DNA of 64,000 nucleotides. Source: Dugong dugon (taxonomy: Eukaryota > Chordata > Mammalia > Sirenia > Dugongidae). Both the position numbers and the translations under genes were made by a program. Under the pieces are notes generated by a model. That model was not told where the DNA came from. It did no database searches and was given only the letters and a program-made list of their open reading frames with translations. Numbering within the stretch: position 1 is the first letter of the stretch; every line of letters starts with the position of its first letter. The stretch is taken from the NCBI GenBank assembly GCA_030035585.1, contig CM057473.1, forward strand, positions 13,752,501 to 13,816,500, written 5' to 3'. This document shows, one piece after another, positions 1 to 12,843 of the stretch.

Positions 1-663
1 CACATTTCAACCATATTGAAAAATTAAATTAATACAAGCATTTGTTTGTATAGCCCTTTGGCCTCGAAATCTGATAGACCTGTAAAAGCGTTATTTTAAG
101 TGATATGTGAGCTTTAGATACTCTTGCCAGAGAGAATTATAAAATGATTAAAATTCAGCAATATACGCTTGCAGCAAAACTGGTTCCCCTCTTTCTCATC
201 CCCGAAGGGCATGAAAGAAAGTCACAAAGCTGAACAAAACAAATAAACACCGTAGTGGAAAACGTTTTCTAGCATTTTTACAAAACATTGTCCCAGCAAA
301 TAGAAATGCCAACCTTCTTTAAAACATATGACCTGGCTTTGTTGAACCAGGGTCTTCTTCCCAGATCGTCTCTGCTCTCTTCCTAAACAGAATTACTCGT
401 GTATCCGGGCATATCTAGACTGGCCTGGCTTTTGCACGTTGACTAGGTACTTTCTATTTATTGTTTTAAATGAAAATTAAGCATTCTTTTGGCTGAGAAG
501 GCTTTTCTGTCCACTTTAGGTAAAGTTAAGTTAGATACTGTTTCTTATCAGACCCTCTAATATTTTCAGAAGCTTGGACAAGAACTCATTAGATATCTAT
601 GTTTCACACATTTAAGTATGTAAAGGTTATAAACCAAGTTAAAAATGTAAGACACCAAAACAA
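1..663. other. AT-rich DNA, nothing recognised
   Basis: No gene or named repeat is visible. There is no open frame of coding character. The base composition matches the rest of the unique DNA in the window. Confidence 0.5.
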
Positions 664-722
664 AAGTGAAAAACAAACCTGTTCCTGTTGCTTTGCTTCT
701 AACTCCTAGTGACCCTATAGCC
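664..722 (-). repeat. AfroSINE 3'-end fragment, antisense
   Basis: An A-rich start is followed by a diverged copy of the antisense SINE 3' end, with ACTCCTAGTGACCCTATAG near its right edge. Beyond about 722 the resemblance to the SINE is lost, so this is either a 5'-truncated copy or chance similarity. A poly(T) run follows at about 840-851. Confidence 0.4.
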
Positions 723-1257
723 CATCGTTTTCTGTCCACTTGTCTTGACAAACACATCTTCACAACGGACTGCAACACCAGGTCCAAATTTAGAACCTTT
801 GGTGCTTTAGAGTTCCTGACCCATGGCTTGCAGCTTACTTTTTTTTTTTTTCCGTTCTGAATGAGACTAGTGTGCATACATGTGGATGATCAGTCAGCCT
901 GGAAAGCTCAGCTCCATCCATGACCTTTATAAACAACTCAGTGAATCTCAGGCCATATGGATACACATAACTGCTACAGCTTGCCCTTAAGAGAACACAA
1001 CAAAAGGGTTATGCAGTTATGGTATGTGGACTCAGGCCTGTTAGGCAGACAATTCTAGGGTTCTCAGGTCTAGAAGATAGTTCATGGTTCTCAGGGTCCA
1101 GAAGGGAGGGAGTTGCTGAGACAAATCTCCTTGTCCCAGAAGATTCCTAGTCATAGGGATGATATGCCCCTGGAGAAGGGCCAGTGCTGAGGAGGCCCTC
1201 TTTAAAATAAAACCCAGGCCAGTCACTCATCTTGCCTATGTCTACAAGCAAGAGCAG

Positions 1258-1345
1258 AACTCCATTCTATTCTCTCTGTGAAGGCAGGAACTGTGCCTTA
1301 CTCATCTTTATATCCCTTGGGCCTTTTGATGCTCAATAACTTTTA
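1258..1345 (+). repeat. L2 LINE 3'-end relic
   Basis: The stretch reads like the end of mammalian L2: GGCAGGAACTGTGCCTTACTC, then TATATCCC, then GATGCTCAATAA. It is old and diverged, as expected for this pan-mammalian family. Confidence 0.6.
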
Positions 1346-1372
1346 GTTTTTGTTTGTTTTAGTCATTATTGT

Positions 1373-1505
1373 TGATTGAGGAATTTCAGACCCAGAGTGG
1401 TAATATTATTGTGACTCAGGCAACATAGCTAGTGAATGTCAAACACAGAATTCAAAATCAGAGTCCTCTGGCTTCAAAGCCCTTATTCAGTTAATGCTTC
1501 ACACT
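1373..1505 (+). repeat. MIR SINE relic
   Basis: This shows the order of MIR core motifs: GAGGAATTTCAGACCCAGAG, then ACATAGCTAGTGAATG, then TCTGGCTTCAAAGCCC. MIR is an ancient tRNA-derived SINE, and the divergence is consistent with that age. Confidence 0.7.
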
Positions 1506-4087
1506 GATTTCTTCATAGTAAAGCATATAAATGGAGAACAATAAGAGATACTTAGCAATCAGAGGACTCATAAGTGTTGTCGGAGCCCAACTGATAGAAG
1601 CAGCATTCAAAGATGAAGTACAATTTTATGGAGAAGTATGATTGGGACAGAATATTTCATGACAGGATACGATTTGGGTAAAGACGTAGAGGATATTTTA
1701 AAAGGGAGATAGTAACAGTTGGTTACTTATTTTATTTACCTCATTTGTCAATAATATAGAAAAAAAGATGTATTGAAAGGGAATTTCAGTTCAAAAGAAA
1801 TCACTATATAATTGAGAGAATAAAAAATAAAGTCATGAAATTTTGTTTTATCGCCACAACTTTCTCAACAATAGAAACACAAGTAAATTAAAATATTTAC
1901 AATTTATTTTGAAGAAAAAATTTAAAGCCAGCCTACTCAGTTTAATAAATGTTATATCTACCCCCATCAAGATTCAATTTAGTAAAATAAGTATATTCTA
2001 ATATCATCCTCATGTTAAAAAAAATTTGTACTCAATATCTGTATGTATTTATTGCAGTTAAGAAATAATCTCTCTCTCTCTCTGACATTCTTTGCTTCTC
2101 TTTCTTTCTCTTGTTTATTTGGGTAAAAGCCACAAGCAAATTATGGTGCCAACTACAGAAGAACTTTTTTTTTTCTTTCATTCTTGTGAAGAGTCCCATT
2201 TCTATAAAGACAGGGGGTCTGCTGGAGTGTTTAACAGACCAGGGTTTAATGGGAGAAAGAAGGAAATGATTCTTCTCCCCTGTGATAACAAGTCCTATTT
2301 GTCCCAATTTACAGCAGCAGGGGAGGGAAAGATGTACCTAATATGCAAATAAACTATCCAGGTGCAGAGTGTGCTTGCAAAAAGATAAGCTGGGTAGTGG
2401 CTGAGTAATTACAGTAATTCAGGACAAGTAAATATATCTTGTGGACCAAAGAAACATAAATAGGTATAATAGAAATGGTGCAATTAAGAAAATATGTCTT
2501 TAGGTTCAATAGCAGTACACATTCCAAACAAAGGACTTAGTTGCTTACAGGACAAAACCAAGGATAATATGCTCATTTGAGTAATAACTTCTTAACCATA
2601 TTTCAAACCAAGTGTATACTAAAGCCAAGTTAGTTGCTGCTGATTTTCTGAAGTGGAAAAATTACATAACACTCCATTCAGAGAATGTCTTTTTATGAGC
2701 AAATATCATCAACTTATGCCAGTTGTTTCATATTTGCTTTAATTTTTTTGGAAGATCATGATGACTCACTAAAGTAAACTTGATGATAGTATATCTCAGG
2801 AACAAAAAACTGAAGTGGGAGAATATCTCGTTTTTATGAACACTACAATGCATTGTCTGGCAATTAGTAAGAAAATTATCCAAAGTTAATAGTAAGGTTG
2901 CAGACTAAGTGGACAATTAGACCTGTTACTTTTCCAGGTGTCTTTAGTTCTGTGGCTAATTCTGAAAGCTGTGGCCTATTATGATAATATATTTTATAAG
3001 AAAATGCAATTTTAATCAAATGCGTTCTCCAGACATAATTCTGTTTAATACTACTATGTTAAGTTGTTTTAATGTAATTTTATGAGCTTAATTCTTTTTT
3101 CAGATCAAAACTTAATAGCCCCTCCAGACAACGCATATTCAGATTTTTTTCCATATATAGAACAATAATACTCTTCACAGAGCTGTCTAGTACAGAGTCT
3201 TGCGGACAAGGGCAAATGGCCAAGCAATGCTTACATCAACCCATGTGGAGCAGAACAACTTGGGGGAACCTTTTATAGAAAGAATCACTAGCAGATGTTT
3301 AGGATCCCCTTTGCTCCATCCCTTTGGAGTTGGTGTATCACAATATGGATAGGCCCTGACCATTAGGCTGTGAGGCCCTTAATCTGAATGATTAACAAAG
3401 TGTCAGTTTCTCTCCTGGTGAATTCTGTTTCTAAGGTGTAATATCACTATGATGTGGGAAACACTACATACCAGTCTTCTTTTGCCAGTTTAATGCCTAT
3501 GGTTGAGGAAAAATCAGCTCATCTACTGCAGAGTCAGCAGACTTGATGCCCAAGTCTTTTGGTAGACCAGATGCAATTGCCTTGAGCAATGGGGCTGCGG
3601 TCAATTTCATTGAATCCTTGCAGGAAGACACCAGGTTTTGTGGGATTTCGGTCTGTAGATTTCAGTCTTAAACAAGTAGACCCTTACTCTCATATGGTCA
3701 TCGACATCACTACTTTTGAGATGTTATGACTCTCACTGCATCCTTGCTAATACAAATATTGGAAAAATCAAAAAATGTTGAGCCTATGGTCGTCTCCCTG
3801 CACCCAGTATTGTATAGGAATAAAATATACAATTTACCATCAACAATCTGAAACTTTTGGGAGAATGGGGACTAGGAAAAGAATATATCATCATCTCTAA
3901 GGGAAGTAAACAAAAACTACTTCAGAAACTTCTCTTTCTGAAGATCGTGTCCCGTGAAGCAAAACCCTCCAAGCTGTATATCTTATGGTGCTTTTATTCT
4001 CCAGTTGATTGTATGGGTTCCATCATGTAATTGCTTTGTTAAAAAGAGAGATAAGTCTTGATCTCTGCAGTCAAATGTATAGTACTT
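1506..4087. other. No gene; unclassified middle-repetitive-looking block at 3140-3900
   Basis: No coding region is recognised. A (CT)n run lies at 2067-2085. Positions 3140-3900 are less AT-rich than their surroundings and read like an old transposon or retrocopy, but I cannot match them to a family. Open frames at 2032-2352 occur on both strands of the same segment and look like chance. Confidence 0.4.
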
Positions 4088-4893
4088 AGTTGTTGTTAGG
4101 TGCCTTTGAGTCAGTTGTGACTCATAGGGATCCTGTGTACAACAGAATGAAACACTGCCCGGTCCTGCATCATCCTCACTGTTGTTCCTATGTTTCAGCC
4201 CACTGTTGCAGCCACTATGTCATTGTATCTCGTTGAGGGCTTTCCTCTTTTTCCCTGATCTCCACTTTACCAAGCATGATGTCCTTCTCCAGGGACTGGT
4301 CCCTCCTGATATCATGTCCAAATAACACTGAAAGTATGAAAAGCCTTCTGGCTATACTTCTTCCAAGACAGATTTGTTCATTCTTCGGGCAATCCATGGT
4401 GTATTCAATATTCTTTGCCAACACTGTAATTCAAATGCATCAGTAACTCAGTCTTCCTTATTCTTTGTCTAGCTTTAGCATGCATATGAGGCAATTGAAA
4501 ATATCATGGCTTGGGTCAGGGGCACCTTAGTCCTTAAAAGTGACATCTTTGCATTTTAACTCTTTAAACAGTTTTTTTTTTTTTTTTTTTTGCAGCAAAT
4601 TTGCCCAATACATTGAGTCATTTGATTTCTTAACTGCTGCTTCCATGTGTGTTGACTGTGGATACAAGTAAAATGAAATCCTTGACAACTTCAGTCCTTT
4701 CTCCATGTATCATGATGTTGCTTATTGGTCTAGTTGTGAGGATTTTTGTTTTCTTTACGTTGAGGTGTAATCCATACTGAAGACTGTGGTCTTTGGTCTT
4801 CATCAGGAAGTGATTCAAGTCCTCTTCACTTTCAGCAAGCAAAGTTGTGTCATCTGCGTAACACAGGTTGTTAATGAGCCTTCCTCCATGTAA
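4088..4893 (-). mobile_element. RTE LINE, 5'-truncated 3' portion
   Basis: The copy is antisense. It starts at the element's 3' tail (GTTGTTGTTAGGTGCC on the plus strand) and runs back into the reverse-transcriptase C-terminal region. The minus strand at 4630-4842 still encodes RTE sequence such as KTKILTTRPISNIMIHGE, but frameshifts and stops break it. It is one of several RTE copies here that share the same 3' end and stop at different 5' points, the usual result of incomplete target-primed reverse transcription. Confidence 0.85.
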
Positions 4894-5969
4894 ATTAATA
4901 AATACTAATTAATGCAATTACTTTTCTCTATAAAAAGAGTGCAAGAAATGGTGTGTTGAAGCCAGCAAGTGTCACCTCACCTCACAGGAGCTGGTAGTTA
5001 AATGTTCAGGTAGTGTAAAATCAGCCATGAAAATCAACAAATCTTAAAAGTCAGCCACCCTCCCCCAGAGCTAATTGTTAGACATTTAACCACAAATTTC
5101 TGAGTCCAAGTAAGATAGGGAATAGTCTGAAACTGATATTAGAATTCAATAGTTACTCCTTAATTTTCAGTCTTTGTTCCAGCAATCAAGGAAGTTTATT
5201 TAAAAGTTCTATGTGAATTTAATGAGAATGAGGAACAATTAGAGCTTCTTTCAATAGTTGTTCGATATTCTTTTGCTAAAATTTGTGTCTCCAAACTGGA
5301 AGATAAAGTCTAATGTTTGCATGAAATGGAGAAGCAGGTGAAGAATTTCTTAGGAATTCACCTTCAGCACATTCACTTAGTTTGAACAATTATGATTTTT
5401 AATGCAGATAAATATTGACTGTCTTTAGACAGATGTCTTTTTGATAGCACTTTTATGTGATGTATTTTACAGACAATACAAAACATTGCCACATTTGTAA
5501 CAGGTCAAATATTGCATCCAATATAGTTTGAATTGATTTTTTGGATTTATCTCCAATTCCCTGATATTGCTAATTCATACTTGAAGGGTAGATATGTACC
5601 CTAAAGCTTTATACCTATCATAGAACTTCATTTTACAATCAGACTAGCTAAAATCAGAGCCATAGCCTGCTTTCAGACCTTGTTTCTGCCAACCTTGCCA
5701 AGCAGTAGATTCATGACTGAGTAGGACTGAGGGCTGAGACTGCAAGTGTCAGACTTTTAGGGTCCCCAGCTCTGCAGGGCAGAGGTCGAGCTAGGCAGGA
5801 CTGACACGGTTCGCCTGACCAAATTCAGTTCTGGCCTCTCAAGTGTGAAAAGGGATCTCCTAGTTTAATTGACTATGATTTGCTTAAAGAGACTTCGAGA
5901 ATTTTATGTCTTTCTTCAACGAATTACCCAAAGTTACCTGAAATTTTTATTGAACACTGACTATGTTCT
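4894..5969. other. No gene or repeat recognised
   Basis: AT-rich DNA with no open frame worth annotating. Positions 5680-5830 are somewhat GC-richer but match nothing I know. Confidence 0.4.
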
Positions 5970-6130
5970 CTACAGAGCCTTGGTGGAGCACTCGTTAAGC
6001 ATTCGGCTGCTAACCAAAAGGTCCGCAGTTTGAATTCACCAGTCGCTCCTTGAAAACCCTAAGGAGCAGTTCTGCTCTGTCTATGCGGTCATTATGAGTC
6101 GGATTCAACTCAGTGGCGATGGTACATTGT
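5970..6130 (+). repeat. AfroSINE, short form
   Basis: The tRNA-like head (GTTAAGCATTCGGCTGCTAAC, then the B-box-like GCAGTTTGAATTCACC) leads directly into the tail AGCAGTTCTGCTCTGTC...ATTATGAGTCGG. It lacks the middle segment GGGAGAAAGATGTGGCAGTC found in long copies. It lies head-to-tail against the next SINE. Confidence 0.85.
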
Positions 6131-6135
6131 CTGCA

Positions 6136-6335
6136 GGGAGCTCTGGTGGCTCAGTGGTTAAGCTGCTAACCGAAAGGTTGGTGGTTCAACCCATCCAGCT
6201 GCTCTGTGGGAGAAAGATGTGGTAGTACACTTCCTTAAAAATAACAGCCTTGGCAATACTATAAAGTAGTTCTACTCTGTCTTGTAGGGTCACTATGTGT
6301 CAGAATCAATTGACGGATTGTGTACCTGGTATTAG
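6136..6335 (+). repeat. AfroSINE, long form
   Basis: The head GGGAGCTCTGGTGGCTCAGTG is followed by the middle segment GGGAGAAAGATGTGGTAG and the 3' end GGGTCACTATGTGTCAGAAT. This is the long structural type, and it sits about 5 bp after a short-form copy. Confidence 0.85.
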
Positions 6336-7497
6336 GGTTAGTATTCATAATGTTAACACTTTAGTTACAAATTGTAATCTGTGACTTTACTGTGTAAAAT
6401 ATACTAGTCAGTATGTGATAAGTTTGTGTTTATAATGTACTATCAGCTTGTGATGCATATCAACAGCTGGATAATAAATAAAGTGAGGGATTAACAGATA
6501 ATTTGTTAATATTCATTGAATCTATTATTTGGGCCTATTTCTTCAAATCACCCAGCAGTAATTACTCCATTTTTTGAAATTCATTTTAGTGATAAAAAAT
6601 TTTCCCAGAAAAGCAGCAAATAGGAAACAGTAGCCCTATAGATCCATAAATAGTCTATTTTTTTTTCTTATGTCAGACTGAAACTCTTAATTCCTCTTCA
6701 GCTTATTTATTACTTTTAGAATTAGCTTTAATCAGTCTTTGTTGAACAATAAATTGTGAACTCTGTGCTCTGTTAAGTCACAGAAGTTTATATGTTGGGT
6801 CAACGTACATCTGATTTCTCTGTGGCAGTCCCAGTCTATGCCTGATTTCTTGGCACAATGATTAATAACCACCTTTCACTCTCTTCCTGTTTTGGATGAT
6901 AAATTATATTATCACTCCATATATAAGGGATTCTAACATGTCATTTCATTTTTTTACTTCATGTAGTTGTACATTTCACAGTTTTTTTTTTTCCTGATCT
7001 AAGTTCTCACCCAAGAGCTTGAAAGCAAATGCTCAGATATTTATGATGGACTATATATTTTTAAGTAAAATTACTATATTAAGTAAAATTACTAAGTAGT
7101 AAATAGTAATAATCAAGATAAAATTTATGGTTACTTATACAAATGGTATGGTATCACATTATTTTAAAACTTTTAAAAATAATTTCAAACAAGCAAGTCA
7201 GTCAAAAAACATATCACTGCAATATTTAAATAAACAACAGCACAATAAATTGTGCCTGTTAATCTAAACCACCAACCACATTGATTTCATAGGCAGAAAT
7301 TTAAAATTTGTACGTAATGGCTAAAAAATTAATCAAAATTTGACAAAACACTTGATGCTTATATACAGACTCAGTTCAACATTCTGGAACTGATAGCTTT
7401 ATTATCTGAAATAGTCTATTACAAATAATTGAATTTATCTGCTTCAATTTTATTTAGCATTGTCTTTAATTTAAAAAGGCAACCCTGAGAAATTCCA
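6336..7497. other. AT-rich DNA, nothing recognised
   Basis: No gene is visible. A small imperfect tandem repeat (AAGTAAAATTACTA twice) lies at about 7060-7100. Confidence 0.4.
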
Positions 7498-7626
7498 AGA
7501 GCCCTCGTGGCACAGTAGTTAAGAGCTTGGCTGCTAACCAAAAGGTCGGCAATTCGAATCCACCAGCCATTCCCTGGAAACCCTATAGGGCTGTTCTCGA
7601 CTCGATGGCAGTGGATTTTGGTTTGG
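7498..7626 (+). repeat. AfroSINE, short form with internal deletion
   Basis: This copy has a well-preserved head: GGCACAGTAGTTAAGAG, then GGTCGGCAATTCGAATCC with clear A- and B-box-like parts. The tail jumps from GGGCTGTTCT directly to CGACTCGATGGCAGTGG, so the usual CTCTGTCCTATAGGGTCGC part is missing. The 70-residue open frame starting here is a SINE artefact. Confidence 0.85.
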
Positions 7627-8288
7627 AATGTTCCAAATGTCTAGTAAGTTCTCTTTGCCTAGTTTCTCCCCACTCAAGTCCTGGCTGCTTTATCTTTCCA
7701 ATTGTGTGTCATTGCTACAAGTTGTGCAGTTTTCTCTGAATCCTATCCGCATTTCTTCTTGTGAACTTTCAGCATTTTGACCATCAGTATGGAAAATGCC
7801 ATACAGGAGAAAGGGGCCCAGTACTCTAAAGTTTCATAATCTTCAGCAACTCGAATCTTTAAAGCTCTTGGTACCTAGGCAGCTGTCTTATTTTGTGAAA
7901 TAGACTTATTTTTGTACATTTACCTGGTTTTTCTAGTTGTTCCTTATTTGCTGCAAGCTACCTAATTTTACCCAGCATTACAATTCTTAAACATTTTTTC
8001 AATGAACAAATGATTATTTTTTCTTTAGTGGCAGAAACATGTAATCTATGTCATTCACAATAAAACCTCTCTTGAGAGGATAGTGAACGGATCCTTAAGT
8101 TAAATGGAGAGCCTTTGAAGTTTGTACTGTTTTAAACTGTTTAGGTCATATGAATATAAATACTGGGAATAAATTATTGGACACTTTTTTCTTGTTTAGT
8201 ATATGCAATGCTTAAAGAGAAAGTATATTTAATCCCATAAGTTAGGAAATAACCTCCAAATTCTTTTTCCTAACTTAATATAATGTTG
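7627..8288. other. No gene or repeat recognised
   Basis: AT-rich DNA with no credible coding frame and no motif I can name. Confidence 0.35.
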
Positions 8289-8460
8289 ATAGTTGCCGCT
8301 GAGTTATTTCAGACTTAGGGTGACACCCTGTGGTACCGAGTAGAAAAGTGCTCCATAGGGTCTTCTTTGCAGAAGGAGATTGTCAGACATATCTTCACAA
8401 CACCACTGGGTAGGTTCAAATCACCAAATCTAGGCTAGCAGTCCAGTGTAAATTCTCTGT
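8289..8460 (-). repeat. AfroSINE, third structural type, antisense
   Basis: Antisense and diverged. It keeps GCTCCATAGGGTCTTC and the segment corresponding to the sense motif in which the middle reads like CCTGGTGATCTACTTC. Better copies of this type are at 38394, 62202 and 62688. Confidence 0.6.
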
Positions 8461-8960
8461 TGAAGTTTTCTTCAAATTGATCTGACATATTGATTACTTT
8501 CAACAAAATGAAAAATGGAAAAAAAAGGCTTAAGTTATGAAAAATATTTTACATTATTTTGTATAATAATTGCCCTTTAACTTTATTCTCCCTTTTTCTC
8601 TTTCTTCAGTAATCAAATTTGTATTTTAAATATTCGATCATTTTTCAGTCAAAATAGCAACACTTTCATAATTCTATAACAAAGTACACTTACAATGTTT
8701 GAGTTTTTTGTTTTGTTTTTTTTTTGCTACATAATTATGATCCTTTGAAAATGCATGTGTGTATTTTGAAATATTAAGTTCTTTATTTTAGGGATTATGA
8801 GGGCAGAAAGTGTATTCTTTAACATAACATTTGGCATAAAATAAGTGTTGACATATCTTTTTTTAGAAAAAAAATTAATGACATTTTTCAAATTTGGGTT
8901 CTCATGCCGGGACATATATTTTCATTTGACATCAATCGCCGATCTCTCAAAAAACATTCC
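8461..8960. other. AT-rich DNA, nothing recognised
   Basis: No gene is seen. A (T)n run at 8708-8726 and open frames on the minus strand are low-complexity effects. Confidence 0.35.
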
Positions 8961-9483
8961 TGTTGTGAATTGCATTGTGTCCCCCAAGAATGTGTGTCAA
9001 CTTAGCTAGGCCATGATTCCAGTATTGTGTGGTTGTCCACAATTTTGCGATCTGATGTAATTATTCTGTATGTTGTAGGTCCTAATCCCTATGATATTAA
9101 TGAGGCAGGATTAGAGGTAGTTATGTTAAAGATGCAAGACACAGTTAATAGGATTAGGTTGTATTTTGAGTCAATCTCTTTTAAGATATAAAAGAGAGAA
9201 TTGAGCAGAAAGGAAAGGGACCTCCTACCACCAAGAAAGAAGAGCCAGGAGTGGAGTGTATCCTTTCGTCCTGGGGTCCCTGCACTGAGAAACTCCTAGA
9301 CCCAGGGGAAGATTGATGATCAGGACCTTACCCCAGAGCCAACAAACAGAGAAAGCTTTCCCCTGGAGCTAGTACCCTCAATTGGAATGCTTAGCCTCCT
9401 TGGCTGTGAGAGTATAAATTTCTGTTTGGTAAAGCCATCCACTTGTGGTATTTCTGTTATAGCAGCACTAGATAACTAAGACA
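8961..9483 (+). mobile_element. ERVL-MaLR-type solo LTR, long subfamily
   Basis: The LTR begins TGTTGTGAATTGCATTG and ends GATAACTAAGACA. It is bounded by a perfect 5-bp target duplication ATTCC (8956-8960 and 9484-9488), as expected for ERVL-type integration. It carries a TATA box (9187-9194), the sequence GAGAGTATAAATTTC near the 3' end where related copies have AATAAA, and the family ending AAGCCATCCACTTGTGG. The upstream part contains AACTTAGCTAGGCCATGATT, which marks the longer of two LTR subfamilies in this window. No internal region remains, so it is a solo LTR. Confidence 0.85.
9187..9194 (+). promoter_or_regulatory. LTR TATA box
   Basis: TATAAAAG lies within the solo LTR in the context AGATATAAAAGAGAG. 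The same motif is conserved in the LTRs at 18198, 25615 (antisense), 54339 and 63381 (antisense), so it is the likely LTR core promoter. Whether it is active now cannot be judged. Confidence 0.6.
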
Positions 9484-9501
9484 ATTCCCAATCTCACATC
9501 A

Positions 9502-9551
9502 TTTATATATACGTATATATATATATGTATATGTGTATGTGTGTGTGTGTG
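9502..9551. repeat. (TA)n/(TG)n microsatellite
   Basis: Alternating TA then TG dinucleotides with a few interruptions, immediately after the solo LTR. Confidence 0.9.
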
Positions 9552-9575
9552 ATCAATGTGGATAATTATGATTAT

Positions 9576-9690
9576 GTTGTTGTTAGTTGCCATTACATCA
9601 GCTCTGGCTCACAGTGACTTTTGTGTAAGAGAACAAAAATTGCTGAGTTCTGTATCATCTTCATTGTGTTTGATCATTGGTATGTTTAAT
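9576..9690 (-). repeat. RTE LINE 3'-end fragment, diverged
   Basis: The antisense RTE tail GTTGTTGTTAGTTGCCATTA is followed by a diverged match to the 3' UTR, ending near TTGATCATTGGTATGTTT. The copy is severely 5'-truncated. The 75-residue open frame across it has no independent support. Confidence 0.6.
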
Positions 9691-10599
9691 TATATTATAA
9701 TAGTTATTGTCACAATCTATGTCATTGAAGGAAAACCCTATGGATCACAACAAAACATGAATATACTATATACCATATGTTGATCATAAAGAGATGAATA
9801 AGATACTAATGCTATCTTCAAGGAACTCTGCCTTCTCAAATCCTCTCTACCTATCTCAATTCCCCAATTCCTAAATTGCGTTTTTTAAGAAGGACTCATA
9901 GACAGTCACAATGCAAAGCCATACCTTCTAAGGTTACTGCATATGCAGTCTAAACTTTACATGTATTAGAAATACATCATGTAGCATGGCTTTTATAGCT
10001 GAATTATGGAAAGATTTTAATTAAATGTCCATGTTATTATGTTTGATCTCGTATAAAGCACAAATTTATTGAGGTCATTATAACTCCTTGCAATCCAAAG
10101 ACAGTTATGTACCCTTATTTTGCACTTAACAGATTATAAATGGTAGACTACTAGACAGGATTCTTAGATGCAAGCAGTAGAATATGACTCTGGCTTATTC
10201 AAGCAGAAAAAATAAATTTATTCAAGGAATGCTGATGGGTTATCACTTCAGTGGCCGGCAGGACATTAAGGAAAACAGGAAGAAATAAACAAACATGAAT
10301 AAAGGGCTGACATACTGAAGTGAGAAATCATCTCAAAAACCAGCCTAACTGGACATCACCAATGCACCAGCACTGCCACTGAAACTGGACATGGATTACA
10401 ACACTGATATCATTTCCACGGCTGCTTTTGTGAAATGAATGATGCCACTGTTCCTGTTCACCACCTGAGTCAATTTTCCATTATGCCTTTTCCTTTGTTA
10501 TATTAGCTCGGAATTCAAAATGTAAGACTTGTGCATGGACTGGCGGAGTCTTCGTCCTGTTGCAATATTGTAGTTGCAAAGCAATCCTTGACTCAGTGG
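9691..10599. other. No gene recognised
   Basis: AT-rich DNA. No recognisable repeat is seen until the antisense L1-like block begins, somewhere between 10530 and 10640. Confidence 0.4.
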
Positions 10600-12498
10600 T
10601 TGTTTAACAGTGTGATGTTTAATTTCCATATATTTTTGTATTATTCTAGGTGTTTTTTTTTTCCCCCATCATTTATTTCTAATTTCACTCCATTGTGGTC
10701 AGAGAAGATGCATTGTATGATTTCAATGTTTTTTAAATTTATTGGGTTTTGTTTTGTGACCTAGCATACGGTCTATCCTGGAGAATTATTCATGTGCATT
10801 AAAGAATTTATATTGTGCTGTTGTTGAGTGGAGTGTTCTATATATGTCTGTTCTGTCTAGTTGGTTTATAGTGTTGTTCAAGTTCTCCATTTCCTTACTA
10901 ATCTTTCTAAATGTTCTGTTTATCATTGAAAATGCTATATTGAAGTATGTGACTATTATTGTACAAATGTCTATTTTTTCACCAATTCTGTCAGTATTTG
11001 CTTTATAAATCTTGAGATTGAGAGGTTGGTGCATATATAGTTGTAATTGTTATATCTTTTTGATGTGCTGACACTTTATCATTATATAATGTTCTTCTAT
11101 GTATCTTACAACAGATTTTCGCTTAGAGTCTCTTTTGTCTGACATTAATATCACCACTCCTGCTCTCTTTTGGTTATTCCTTGTATGGAATAAAGATAGC
11201 ATTCCAAACAAATAGTGTGAGGGAGAAGTGAGGCTAAGGCTCTGCTGTCTCTGGCATCTGTCGTCAAATATACACATATGTTATCCTTTCACTTTCAACC
11301 TATTTGTGTTCCTGGACGTAAGATTTGTCTCTGCAGACAGAATTAAGTGGGATCGCTTTTATTTTTATTTTTTATCCATTCTGCCACTCTCTACCTTTTG
11401 ATTGGAGTATTTATTCCACTAACATTCACAGTGTTTACTGATAAGGAAGAAGTTGTTTGTGTCATTCTGTTATGTTTTTGTGCATTTTACACCCTTATTG
11501 GTCCTCATTTACTCCAATATTGCCAACTTTTGTATTTTGTTGACTTTTTTGTAGAAAATCATTTTGATTTCTTTTTGCACGTATTTTTTAGATGTTTTCT
11601 TTGTGGTTATTATGAAGATTACATTTGACATCTTACATTTATAACAACTAAATTGATACAAACTCAACTTTAATAACATACAAAACCTCTCTACCTATAC
11701 CATTCTCCCACCCGTTTATGTTGTTATCACCTTTTACATTTTTATACACTGTGTGCCTTGTAACATACATTTGTACTTATTATGTATTTGTCATTATAAA
11801 GACATAACAACTAGAATTGCTAAGCAAAAATGCTATGAACTTGTTTATACTTGCCCATAAAATTGTATTTAATGGAGATCCTTTTTCTACACACAGCTTC
11901 AACTTACTGTCCAGTACTTTTTCTTTCCCATCTGAAGGACTCTTTTTAGCATTTTTTATAAGGCAAGTCTAGGGATTAAGAACTCTCTCAGCTTTTGTTT
12001 ATCTGGGAATGTTTTAATGTCGCTATCATTTTTAGAGGACAATTTCACTGGGTATAGTATTCTTGGTTGACATTCTTTTTTTTCCAGTGCTTTAAATTTG
12101 TCATTGCACACCTTCTAGCCCACTAGTTTTCTGAAGAGAAACCAATGCTTAATCTTATTGAGAAGTCTTTATATGTGAATATTTTCTTCTGCTTTGCTAC
12201 TTTTGGGATTCTATTTTTATCTTTTGTTTTTGAAAGCTTGATTATAATGTGACTTGGTGGGGGATCAGTTTGGTTTTATCCTATTTGGAGATTGTTGAGC
12301 TTCTTGGATTTGTAGATTCATGCATTTCATCAGATTTAATTTTTTTTCTGCCATTATTTCTTCAAATATTTTTTCTCTGTCTTTCATTTACTTCTGTGGT
12401 TTCCATGATACACGTTAGTTCACTTCATGGTGTTCCACATTTCCTTGTATTCTCAACAGTCTTGAACTTTCCCTCTTATTGCTCTCTTACCATATCGG

Positions 12499-12553
12499 TA
12501 CTCATTGCCGTCAAGTTGATTCAGACTCATAGTGACCCTATAGGACAGAGTAG
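12499..12553 (-). repeat. AfroSINE 3'-end fragment, antisense
   Basis: ATTGCCGTCAAGTTGATTC and ACTCATAGTGACCCTATAGG are the antisense 3' end of the SINE. About 55 bp remain, inserted in the L1M block. Confidence 0.8.
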
Positions 12554-12843
12554 TAGGTTATCCTCTAGATCACTTATTCTCTCTTCTGCCAGCTCGAATC
12601 TGTAAAGTCCTTCTAATTTTTTAAATTTAATTTATGGAGTCTTTTAGTTCTACTATTTCTGTTTTCTTTTTATATTGTCTATTTATGTTCTTGTTTTGTT
12701 CATACATCATCTTCCTGATTTCCTTTGGTTCTTTGTTTGAATTTTCCTTTAGTTTTGAGCTTGTTTAATATTGTTGTATTATATTCTTCCAATATTTCAT
12801 TATTAGGCCTTCCATAAATACAAATCACTCCCTTCACCTTGTT

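Noticed and set aside
7498..7570. Possible tRNA gene
   Set aside because: A- and B-box-like motifs belong to the AfroSINE tRNA-derived head. The rest of the SINE follows and no intact cloverleaf end is seen.
12249..12605. 118-residue hydrophobic frame that looks like a membrane protein
   Set aside because: It is the T-rich antisense strand of an L1M element, which always produces Phe/Leu/Ser-rich pseudo-proteins.
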